From CAVSUR01 sp052143655 (lineage in GTDB: Bacteria; Actinomycetota; Actinomycetes; Streptosporangiales; Streptosporangiaceae): a DNA stretch of 6,054 nucleotides. This document shows positions 1-5,655 of this stretch, piece by piece. A program made the translations under genes and the position numbers. Numbering within the stretch: the first letter of the stretch is position 1; the number at the start of each line of letters is the position of its first letter. The stretch covers positions 1 to 6,054 of the forward strand of contig JBKQSL010000325.1 of assembly GCA_052143655.1 (NCBI GenBank), in the 5' to 3' direction. The notes beneath the pieces are model-generated. The model saw only the letters and a list, made by a program, of their open reading frames with translations, made no database searches and was not told the DNA's origin.

Positions 1-95
1 TACCCGGCCAGGAACCCGGCTAAGGCCAGCCGCTCGGTGTTGCTGAACACCGGCGTCACCGGGACGAGAGCAGCGGACGAGGGAGTGGTGGCCAT
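1..95 (-). CDS. Probable tyrosine recombinase/integrase, N-terminal fragment (runs off the window)
   Basis: The ATG at 93-95 opens a minus-strand frame of 31 codons that is still open at base 1. It is preceded by a strong Shine-Dalgarno, GGAGGT (101-106), five bases upstream. The peptide is a short polar Ala/Thr/Ser leader followed by VFSNTERLALAGFLAGY. This resembles the start of actinobacterial phage-integrase-family (XerC/D-like) proteins, where a '(D/N)xERLALAGFLAGY' segment begins the SAM-like core-binding domain. The catalytic Arg-His-Arg-Tyr domain would lie outside the window, so neither activity nor intactness can be judged. If real, it would catalyse site-specific strand exchange on DNA. 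It is same-strand with, and downstream of, the CYTH-CHAD gene, but 344 bases and a terminator-like hairpin separate them, so it is probably transcribed separately. The family call rests on a short remembered motif. Confidence 0.65.
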   Translation of the reverse strand, partial: MATTPSSAALVPVTPVFSNTERLALAGFLAG

Positions 96-131
96 CAGGC
101 ACCTCCGAGGACTCAGGCTGAGACCCCAGAA

Positions 132-154
132 GCTGGGCCACCCGAGGCCCCAGC
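132..154 (-). other. Hairpin in the recombinase 5' leader
   Basis: In minus-strand RNA, GCTGGGGCC (154-146) pairs with GGCCCAGC (139-132) around a six-base loop, giving eight base pairs with one bulged G. It sits about 37 bases upstream of the recombinase start codon and 25 bases upstream of its ribosome site. It could be a leader structure or chance pairing in GC-rich DNA. There is no U-run, so a terminator is unlikely. Confidence 0.3.
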
Positions 155-190
155 AAGACGATGAGAACCCACGTTAAGCCGGCCACGACA

Positions 191-206
191 GTCACACCAG
201 GTCACA
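191..206 (-). repeat. Two direct copies of TGTGAC ten bases apart upstream of the recombinase
   Basis: GTCACA occurs at 191-196 and again at 201-206 on the plus strand, which reads TGTGAC-CTGG-TGTGAC on the gene's strand. The start-to-start distance is one helical turn, so a dimeric regulator could contact the same DNA face. It lies about 100 bases upstream of the recombinase start. It does not match the 11-base actinobacterial PHO-box spacing. This may be an operator, but a chance repeat of six bases is quite possible. Confidence 0.25.
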
Positions 207-244
207 GCCCTGGCGGGCCGCCGAAGTCGGTCCACAGCGCCCGA

Positions 245-259
245 GCGCCGAATCGGCGC
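245..259. repeat. 15-base palindrome, GCGCCG-AAT-CGGCGC
   Basis: The two arms (245-250 and 254-259) are exact reverse complements, and the A and T flanking the central A also pair, giving seven-base arms around one centre base. It lies in the gap about 150 bases before the recombinase start. A dyad of this size is compatible with a repressor site. Nothing else identifies a binding protein. Confidence 0.25.
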
Positions 260-379
260 GCCGGGCCGACGTGTGTTTCACTGCCGTGAGCATACGCAGA
301 TCATCCGATTCCGCCAGGGCCAGCCATCAGCCGAGCGCGCATCGGAGGTGCTCAATCCGGCGCTTGCCGAGATCATCGT

Positions 380-405
380 GCCAGGCGGCAACGAACCCGC
401 CTGGC
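380..405 (-). terminator. Terminator-like hairpin after the CYTH-CHAD gene
   Basis: Bases 380-388 (GCCAGGCGG) and 397-405 (CCGCCTGGC) are exact reverse complements, forming a nine-base-pair GC-rich stem with an eight-base loop. It begins 34 bases past the stop codon at 440-442, a usual distance for transcription termination. There is no run of U after the stem on the gene's strand, as is common for hairpin terminators in high-GC actinobacteria. It may instead stabilise the 3' end of the message. Confidence 0.5.
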
Positions 406-439
406 TGTCTTCTGCCCTGTCGGTAGCCCATGGTTTCTG

Positions 440-2011
440 TCACCTGGCGCGGGCGGCGAAGCGCGGCAGGGTTTGCTCGCTGTCGGCGGCCTGGCAGGCC
501 TGGCGCTGGTGCATCAGGCCATAGGTGAATGTGTCCTGCCCTGCCACCCGGGCCTTTGCGGCGAGATCGAGCAGCACTGTCCGTGCGACGACGCTGTCGT
601 GGTGATCGCCGAGCAGTTGCTGCAGTTCCTTGGCCTGTGTGGCCTGGCGCCGGGCCGCGCCGCCGAGGGCGGGCACTGCCGCTTCGGCGGCGTACCGGGC
701 CCGTTTGGTCGCCTTGCGCGCCTCATGGATCGCCGCGTCGCGGTCCTCGGCGCCCGGCACAGCCGCCAGGGCGCGCTGCAGCCGCCGTTCCGCCCGCCGG
801 ACCGGCTTGGCAAACACCTTGCCTGCCTGGCGTTCCGCCAGTGGTGTCAGCGGCGGGTCAGCCAGGAGCGCGTCCAGGTCATCCAGCAGCTGGAGATAGC
901 GCTGCCCGTTGAGCGCACGTAGCGCGGTCTTGCCCGCCTGGGCGAGCTCGGCGGTGAAATGTGCGCTGATGCAGGCCTCCACTGGCCCCACCACCAGGGC
1001 GGGGGGGATGGCGGTGAGCTCGGCGGTAAGCCGGGCCAGCAGCACCTCGCTATCGCGGGCCTGCCCGAGCGCGGCCGCGAGCCACTTCAGCTCGGCACAC
1101 AGCGGCCGGGTCGCCTCCCGCTCGACGATGGCGCCGAAGGCCTGCAGGGCGCTGCGGGCCCGGCGGGTGGCGACCCGCATCTGGTGCACCGCGTCTGGCT
1201 CATCACGGCGGACCAGCGGGTCATAACGTGAGATCGCGGCCACCTGGTCGCGCACGTAGGCCAGCACCACCTCGCCCGCGGTCGACTGGGCTGTCAACGG
1301 CGGTCCCTGCGCGGCCTCGGCTGCGGGCAGCAGGCCGCCGAGCGCCCGCTGCAGTTTGGTCGCGGTGGCGGCGGGCCGGGCGCCGGCCTTACGCAGCCGC
1401 GTGTCGATCGCCTTCAGCAGCTTGGGGTCGCCGGTGACTAGTTCGGCCTCGATCTCATCCCAGGTAGTGGCGGATCCGCCGGCTGGCTCGGCCGACACGT
1501 GGTCGGCCGCGATCTCCGCCAGTGTCCGGCTGGCGTCATCGACCAGCCGCAACACGCTGCGGCTCGCCTGTATCCGCACCACCGGTGCGAGCGCCGCGCC
1601 CCGGGTATAGGCCCGGACCAAAGCCGCAAGCTCCTTCGGTACCGCGTTATCGGCCCTGGCGTGGGGCGTTGCCGCACGCTTGCCAGCCGTCCCGGAGGCG
1701 GCGCCGGCGGCAGGCTTGCCGCCGGGCGCGGCCAGGGGCAGGCGTATCTCGTCCCGGGTGTCCGCGCCTGCGGGCAGTTTCAGGTGCCAGCCCGCATCCT
1801 CACCGCCGGTGCGCCGCCGCAAGGTGATACCAGCACCGATCAGCCGCAAATCCGCGGTGTCGTAGTAGACGGCGTCCAGGAACTGCTCGGCTTGCTGTGA
1901 AACAGCGGCAACTCCGGCCGTCCCGGTCATGGCTTTCACCGCCTCCAGGGCGGCCGTCCCAGCTGTGGCAGGGTCGTATTTCCGCTCAATCTCGCGCACG
2001 ACGGTGGCCAC
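440..2011 (-). CDS. CYTH-CHAD domain protein, probable polyphosphate-binding/triphosphatase-like protein
   Basis: This 523-residue soluble protein has a CYTH domain (about 4-225) followed by a CHAD domain (about 243-515). The CYTH ExExK signature is E7-I-E9-R-K11. Other tunnel-type charged residues are R65-R67, K78, R90, R151, R155, E166, D170, the E186/E188/E190 strand and K219. Residues 97-128 are an Ala/Gly-rich loop. The CHAD domain carries H276QMRVATRRAR and H429EARKATKRAR, the two conserved basic helices, plus H470-H471. CYTH proteins belong to the triphosphate tunnel metalloenzymes; E. coli YgiF, of the same architecture, is a tripolyphosphatase. CHAD domains are characterised polyP-binding helical modules. 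The neighbouring ppk1 supports a role in polyP handling, but whether this protein hydrolyses or only binds polyP is inference. The start is GTG at 2009-2011, with AGGGGG (2020-2025) eight bases upstream; a GTG four codons later is less likely. Length is normal for the fusion. Confidence 0.93.
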   Translation of the reverse strand: MATVVREIERKYDPATAGTAALEAVKAMTGTAGVAAVSQQAEQFLDAVYYDTADLRLIGAGITLRRRTGGEDAGWHLKLPAGADTRDEIRLPLAAPGGKPAAGAASGTAGKRAATPHARADNAVPKELAALVRAYTRGAALAPVVRIQASRSVLRLVDDASRTLAEIAADHVSAEPAGGSATTWDEIEAELVTGDPKLLKAIDTRLRKAGARPAATATKLQRALGGLLPAAEAAQGPPLTAQSTAGEVVLAYVRDQVAAISRYDPLVRRDEPDAVHQMRVATRRARSALQAFGAIVEREATRPLCAELKWLAAALGQARDSEVLLARLTAELTAIPPALVVGPVEACISAHFTAELAQAGKTALRALNGQRYLQLLDDLDALLADPPLTPLAERQAGKVFAKPVRRAERRLQRALAAVPGAEDRDAAIHEARKATKRARYAAEAAVPALGGAARRQATQAKELQQLLGDHHDSVVARTVLLDLAAKARVAGQDTFTYGLMHQRQACQAADSEQTLPRFAARAR

Positions 2012-2040
2012 GTCCCTCGCCCCCTAACGATCGCGCAACC

Positions 2041-2056
2041 GCCCGCCCTGGCGGGC
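2041..2056 (-). other. Hairpin just upstream of the CYTH-CHAD ribosome site
   Basis: GCCCGC (2041-2046) and GCGGGC (2051-2056) are exact reverse complements around a four-base loop. The structure ends about 15 bases before the AGGGGG ribosome site and 30 bases before the GTG start. In the transcript it could modulate ribosome access or mark a leader end. A six-base-pair stem is also common by chance in such GC-rich DNA. Confidence 0.3.
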
Positions 2057-2340
2057 TTCACGGCTGCATAGCCATCCTGTCTCACAGGCTCCCCGGCGAA
2101 GGCGAAACCGGTAAGGGGCCACACGGCCCTCATGACAGGACATCAGGCCTTCGCGGGAGTTCCTCCCAGCCGCGGGCCCCCTCGCCTGGTGGGTAACCTG
2201 CAACCCGTGGTATCGCACGTGCTCTTTGTGCCTGCGCCAGCCGTGCGGCCCGGCGTCACCTTCCGGGCTGAGTGGTGCCGATGCGTTGTGGCTGCCGCTG
2301 CTGGCCGCATGTGCCCGCCCCACCCGGCAGGACAACACCC

Positions 2341-2361
2341 GCCACGTGGCCCGGCGCCACG
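2341..2361. repeat. Overlapping inverted repeats: GCCACGTGGC palindrome and CGTGGC/GCCACG hairpin
   Basis: Bases 2341-2350 are a perfect ten-base palindrome with a CACGTG core. Its right half (2345-2350, CGTGGC) also pairs with GCCACG at 2356-2361 across a five-base loop, so two mutually exclusive structures share one arm. The site is about 130 bases after the ppk1 stop and 330 bases before the CYTH-CHAD start. It could be an operator, or part of ppk1 3'-end formation. There is no U-run. Confidence 0.35.
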
Positions 2362-2490
2362 CGACCACTGCAAGCCAGACGCCGCGGGATACGACCTGGC
2401 GGGCACCTGGCGAAGACGGCTCGCGGGGGCACACCGTGACATGCTGAAGCTATTGGCCGTAGGCCCGCAGGCGCCGGCCCCATTCGAGGG

Positions 2491-4596
2491 TCACCGTGAC
2501 GCGTAACGCTCGATGAACACCTGTTGGGCACCCTGCCGGGCCTCGCCCACGGCCGGGTGCCGGCGGATGTACTCGCCGTCGGGCTGCATGTCCCACGCCG
2601 AGCAGTTGTCCTCCTCGTAGGTGCGCAGGATGGTCTCCAGCTCGGCTTTGATGACCGGATCGCAGACGGGGGCGACAGCCTCCATCCGCCGGGAGAGGTT
2701 GCGTGTCATCCAGTCGGCCGAGCCGATGAAGAACTCGGGCGCGCCACCGTTCTCGAAGCGGTAGATCCGGCTGTGCTCGAGGAATCTGCCGAGGGTGCTG
2801 GAGACCTGGATCGTCGGTGACAGCCCCGGCACTCCTGCCCGCAGGCAGCACAAGCCGCGGATATTGAGGACGATGGAGACGCCGGCCAGGCTGGCCTTGT
2901 AGAGTTCTCGGATCGTCTGAGGGTCCTGGAGCTGGTTCATCTTGGCCCGAATGCCGCAGGGGCGCCCTGCGCGGGCGTGCTCGGCCTCGCGCCGGATCAG
3001 TGCGGTGAACCGCTCGCGCAGGTCGTGCGGCGCCACCAGGAGCTTGCCCGGGGCCGGGGCCGGGATGCCAGCGGTCAGCTCGTTGAAGACCGCCGCTGCG
3101 TGAGCGGCGAGCTCGGGATCCGCGCTGAGCAGCCCGAGGTCCTCGTACAGCCGGGCCGTCCCCTCGTGGTAGTTCCCGGTGCCGACGTGGATGTACCGCC
3201 GGAGGCCGTCCGGCTCCTCACGCACCACCAGCGCCAGCTTGACGTGCGTCTTGACCCGCTCCACGCCGTACGCGACGTGAGCCCCTGCCTGTTCGAGCTC
3301 CCTGCCCCAGCTGATGTTGGGCGCCTCGTCGAAGCGAGCGGTGATCTCGACCAGGACCGCCACCTGCTTGCCGTGGCGGGCCGCCTCCTTGAGCGCCTGG
3401 ATGATCGGCGAGCGGCGGCCAGTGCGGTAGATCGTGAGCTTGATCGCGAGAACGGCGGGATCCACAGCGGCACTCTGCAAGAACCGCAGGATCGAGGTGT
3501 CGAAGCTGTGGTACGGCAGATGCACCAGAATGTCCCCGCGACGGATCTCATCGAACACCGCGGACGGGTCGGTGTGGCCCAGGTCCCGCAGCCGAGGATG
3601 GGTCACCGGCTGGTGCGGAGGGTCACGCTGCTCGGCATGGCCCTCCACAGGCAGTCCCATGAGATCCCCGAGGCTCAGCAGCCCGGGAGTCGCGATGACG
3701 TCGGCAGGGTCGGCGCCAAGCTGAACCGCGAGCCAGCCCCGGAGGCTTTCGGGCATGTCGGCGCTGACCTCCAGGCGCACCACACCCGCGTACTTCCGGG
3801 CGGTCAGCTCAGCCGTGACCATCCCGATGATCGCACCGGGCGAGAGGTCCACGTCCTCATCCCCGGCCTGGTCGGTCCACGGATCATCCTTCGCCCCCCT
3901 GGTGACCCGGAAGAAGAAGCAGGCCAGCTCCAATGCCCGCGGGAAGAGCGCGCTCAAGTTGTCCACGATCACCTGCTCAAGGGGCACCCAGCCCGCATGG
4001 TCCGGCAGCGGCACCCATCGCGGCCGGTTGGCCGGCACCTTGATCCGCACGAAACGGCGCTTCCGGCGACCCGGTTCGGTGACCAGTACCGCAAGGTTGA
4101 GGCCGAGGTTGCTGATGAACGGGAACGGATGTGCGGCGTCCGCGGCAAGCGGGGTGAGGATCGGTTCCACGGAATCCACGAAGTACCGGGCGAGGAAGTC
4201 CCGCTGGGACGGGCCGAGATCCCCGACATCCAAGATCGGGATCCCCAGGCCGCGCAGAGCGGGGCGCAATTGCTCCTCGACAAGCCTGGCCACCAGCTCC
4301 TGCTGGGACCGCAACTCTGCGCGGCAGGCCTCGAGCACCTCGGCCGGAGTCAGGCCCTCGGGCCCGCGTCTGCGCTCATCCCTTCGGACCCTCCGGAACA
4401 GGCCGCCGATCCGCTTCATCGCGAACTCGTCGTAGATCATGCCCATGATCCCGGCAAACTTGACCCGCTCCAGAAGAGGCTGCTCCGGATCCTCGGCCAG
4501 GGCCAGCACGCGGCGGGCGAAGCTGAGCCAGCTCAACTCCCGGTTGATAAGGGCCGCCGGAGAGTCCGGTGTGACCGGTACAGGCTGTCCGGTCAT
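2491..4596 (-). CDS. ppk1: Polyphosphate kinase 1 (divergent ATP-site loop)
   Basis: This 701-residue enzyme reversibly transfers the gamma-phosphate of ATP onto polyphosphate chains. Its length is normal for Ppk1. Domains in order are the N domain (about 14-118, with INRELSWLSF), the middle domain (about 125-310, with HPFPFISNLGLNLAV), C1 (about 338-502) and C2 (about 509-680). By alignment from memory with the E. coli enzyme, H451 in KTHVK is the phosphorylated His435. R391 and R421 (IYRTG, ARFDE) are the Mg-binding Arg375 and Arg405, Y484 is Tyr468, R580 is Arg564 and H608 (FLEHSR) is His592. The exception is Asn45, which is Ile54 here, in GIMGMIYDEF instead of the usual SNNLDEF. The ATG at 4594-4596 was chosen because GAGGT lies three bases upstream, homology begins just after it, and it overlaps the stop of the preceding small gene as ATGA. 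A longer in-frame start at 4812 would add 72 residues without family resemblance. Confidence 0.95.
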   Translation of the reverse strand: MTGQPVPVTPDSPAALINRELSWLSFARRVLALAEDPEQPLLERVKFAGIMGMIYDEFAMKRIGGLFRRVRRDERRRGPEGLTPAEVLEACRAELRSQQELVARLVEEQLRPALRGLGIPILDVGDLGPSQRDFLARYFVDSVEPILTPLAADAAHPFPFISNLGLNLAVLVTEPGRRKRRFVRIKVPANRPRWVPLPDHAGWVPLEQVIVDNLSALFPRALELACFFFRVTRGAKDDPWTDQAGDEDVDLSPGAIIGMVTAELTARKYAGVVRLEVSADMPESLRGWLAVQLGADPADVIATPGLLSLGDLMGLPVEGHAEQRDPPHQPVTHPRLRDLGHTDPSAVFDEIRRGDILVHLPYHSFDTSILRFLQSAAVDPAVLAIKLTIYRTGRRSPIIQALKEAARHGKQVAVLVEITARFDEAPNISWGRELEQAGAHVAYGVERVKTHVKLALVVREEPDGLRRYIHVGTGNYHEGTARLYEDLGLLSADPELAAHAAAVFNELTAGIPAPAPGKLLVAPHDLRERFTALIRREAEHARAGRPCGIRAKMNQLQDPQTIRELYKASLAGVSIVLNIRGLCCLRAGVPGLSPTIQVSSTLGRFLEHSRIYRFENGGAPEFFIGSADWMTRNLSRRMEAVAPVCDPVIKAELETILRTYEEDNCSAWDMQPDGEYIRRHPAVGEARQGAQQVFIERYASR

Positions 4597-4775
4597 CTGA
4601 CCTCGGCACGGCGCCTGCCAGTGACACTGAACAGTGCTGCTGCCGCGATGTCGGCTCGCCCTGGGAGGAAGTGCACGGTTGCCCTGGTGGCGGCCAGCGC
4701 GTTGCGGGAAACACGGTAGTGATGCCCGCACAACAACAGGTCCACTGGATACGGACGCTGGGCCGTGGGCGGCAT
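4593..4775 (-). CDS. Small CGHH-motif protein translationally coupled to ppk1
   Basis: This 60-residue frame starts at ATG 4773-4775, with AGGT (4780-4783) four bases upstream, and its TGA (4593-4595) overlaps the ppk1 ATG as ATGA. The product contains VDLLLCGHHYRVSRNALAA (residues 11-29) followed by ATVHFLPG, then an Ala-rich and a basic C-terminus (GRRRAEVR). The C16-G-H18-H19 segment followed by an amphipathic helix resembles the second half of small actinobacterial DUF7455-type proteins, in which an upstream CxxC and this Cys-His motif could bind a metal. Here no CxxC precedes it, so it may be a shortened or altered member. The function is unknown. The overlap with ppk1 suggests the two are made together. 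An in-frame ATG at 4923-4925 gives 110 residues but has no ribosome site and its extra part looks non-coding. The similarity is from memory and modest. Confidence 0.6.
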   Translation of the reverse strand: MPPTAQRPYPVDLLLCGHHYRVSRNALAATRATVHFLPGRADIAAAALFSVTGRRRAEVR

Positions 4776-5211
4776 CGTGACCTGCACTACCGGCCAGGCG
4801 AGGCAGCAGCAAGCCCGGTCCAGGCCATTAGACGCCAAGTTCCCCGTGCTCTGGCACACCAGAAGGCTGCCGCGGCCAGGCGCGGCCTCTCCGCCCGAGT
4901 GCCTGCGCGGGAATCTCAGCTTCATGGACTAAGAATCGCCACTGAGATGTGGCCTGGGCAGAGACCTTATTCCCGGCCTTCCAGGGCAAACGGCCCCGGC
5001 TGCGGGCCATGCTGGCCGCCGCCTCAGCAGCGCCGTTGCCCCCGTCGTCGCGCCGGGATGACCCCGCTTGGCTGCCCGGGCATCGGTGGCTCCCCCACTG
5101 CCGGGACGCGCTGGCCAGCGGCGCTATGGTGAGCTGATTCGGCTGCGCGAGGACTGCCTCACCGCCGCAGCGAGCACTGTGGTCCTGCGGCCAGTCAGCA
5201 CGCTGGTGCGG
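4776..5211. other. Gene-free stretch upstream of the small gene and ppk1
   Basis: I see no supportable gene in these 436 bases. A minus-strand frame at 4828-5010 and plus-strand frames at 4949-5137 and 5068 onward encode nothing I recognise and have no clear ribosome sites. The promoter of the small gene and ppk1 should be here. I looked for the direct GTTCACC-type repeats of the actinobacterial PHO box expected of a phosphate-regulated ppk and found none. No convincing -35/-10 pair was seen. The end next to the DUF7144-type gene has a terminator-like hairpin. Confidence 0.55.
5164..5191 (-). terminator. Terminator-like hairpin after the DUF7144-type gene
   Basis: GCCGCAG (5164-5170) and CTGCGGC (5185-5191) are exact reverse complements enclosing a 14-base loop. 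The stem begins 20 bases past the TAA stop of the membrane-protein gene. It has no U-run and the loop is long, so this is a weak candidate. Its position fits an end of transcription before the ppk1 unit. Confidence 0.35.
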
Positions 5212-5643
5212 TTAAGCCGCCAGGTTCGCGCGGCTGCCGTAGGCGCAGAGCCCGTAGATCGCGACGATGTCCACGGCCAGGATCGTCAGGGCCCAGAACG
5301 GGTAGGCGGGTATGAAGAACATCATGTCGATCGCGCTCAGCCCGACCACCACCACGCCGTACCAGCGCGCCAGCTGGTTGCCCATCATGACCCCTCCTGC
5401 GGCGATGAGCTGCAGGAAGCCGATGGCCAGGGTGATCCAGCCCCAGGTGCGCAAGTCGCCGAACACGTAGTGCGCGTTGGCGACAAACACGTGGGAGTTG
5501 ACGACTGCGGCGATGCCGTAGAGCAGGTTGAAGCAGCCAACTATGCCCAGCACCACAGCCGCGAACGCGATCAGGCCCAAGCCCCGGCCTGGTTCACGGT
5601 AGCTGCCCGCGCCCTGGGCTGGCTTCATGGTTGCCGATGTCAT
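5212..5643 (-). CDS. DUF7144 family four-helix membrane protein
   Basis: This 143-residue integral membrane protein has a polar N-terminus of about 20 residues. Four hydrophobic segments follow at about 21-48, 66-87, 91-112 and 115-136. Between the first two lie NSHVFVANAHYVFGDLRTWGW-type residues (49-69), and the last two are separated by the IPAYPFW turn (111-117). The FGDL-x-x-WGW, ARW-x-GV and PAYPFW landmarks with this helix order match the actinobacterial membrane family known as DUF7144, whose function is not established. The start ATG (5641-5643) has AGGAGG (5650-5655) six bases upstream, which decides it over a Met five codons later. The TAA stop is at 5212-5214. It lies on the same strand as ppk1, but 436 bases separate it from the next gene, so shared regulation is not indicated. 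Confidence 0.85.
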   Translation of the reverse strand: MTSATMKPAQGAGSYREPGRGLGLIAFAAVVLGIVGCFNLLYGIAAVVNSHVFVANAHYVFGDLRTWGWITLAIGFLQLIAAGGVMMGNQLARWYGVVVVGLSAIDMMFFIPAYPFWALTILAVDIVAIYGLCAYGSRANLAA

Positions 5644-5649
5644 TTGTGG

Positions 5650-5655
5650 CCTCCT
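5650..5655 (-). promoter_or_regulatory. Shine-Dalgarno AGGAGG of the DUF7144-type gene
   Basis: AGGAGG on the minus strand lies six bases before the ATG at 5641-5643. It is the strongest ribosome site in the window and points to efficient translation of the membrane protein. Confidence 0.8.

Larger units (their letters stand above)
96..439. other. Gene-free stretch between CYTH-CHAD gene and recombinase
   Basis: I see no convincing gene on either strand. The one plus-strand frame (273-524) has no ribosome site, unlikely composition, and overlaps the end of the CYTH-CHAD gene antisense. The stretch holds a terminator-like hairpin next to the upstream gene, a 15-base palindrome, a 10-base-spaced direct repeat and a leader hairpin before the recombinase start, each listed separately. 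It is the natural place for the recombinase promoter, but I found no pair of -35/-10 boxes with good spacing. Confidence 0.6.
2012..2490. other. Gene-free gap between ppk1 and the CYTH-CHAD gene
   Basis: This is 479 bases between two same-strand genes. Minus-strand frames here (2024-2434, 2143-2442) encode Arg/Gly/His-rich peptides with no recognisable family and no good ribosome site, so I treat them as non-coding. The gap holds overlapping inverted repeats at 2341-2361 and a hairpin at 2041-2056 next to the CYTH-CHAD start. No tRNA or recognised riboswitch is visible. Its length suggests that the CYTH-CHAD gene has its own promoter rather than simple read-through from ppk1, but I could not find convincing promoter boxes. 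Confidence 0.55.

Noticed and set aside
473..1231. Several plus-strand frames opposite the CYTH-CHAD gene.
   Set aside because: They are antisense to the conserved CHAD histidine and arginine motifs and have no recognisable product.
2024..2442. Minus-strand frames of 136 and 99 codons in the gap after ppk1.
   Set aside because: Compositions are Arg/Gly/His-heavy with no domain, no good ribosome site and mutual overlap in different frames; most likely non-coding.
2432..2499. Nine-base direct repeat CACCGTGAC near the ppk1 stop codon.
   Set aside because: One copy lies over the ppk1 stop codon; with only nine bases and no other symmetry, chance is the simplest explanation.
2977..4719. A 580-codon open frame on the plus strand, antisense to ppk1.
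   Set aside because: It is fully contained opposite a gene with complete Ppk1 motifs. Such long antisense frames are a usual by-product of G/C-rich third codon positions, and its peptide shows no family features.
4597..4812. A 72-residue N-terminal extension of Ppk1 in the same frame.
   Set aside because: The extension has no Ppk1 resemblance and overlaps the small CGHH gene in another frame; the ATG at 4594-4596 has a ribosome site and yields the usual family length.
4828..5137. Short frames (minus 4828-5010, plus 4949-5137) as possible gene remnants upstream of ppk1.
   Set aside because: I recognised no transposase or other family in either, and there is no ribosome site.
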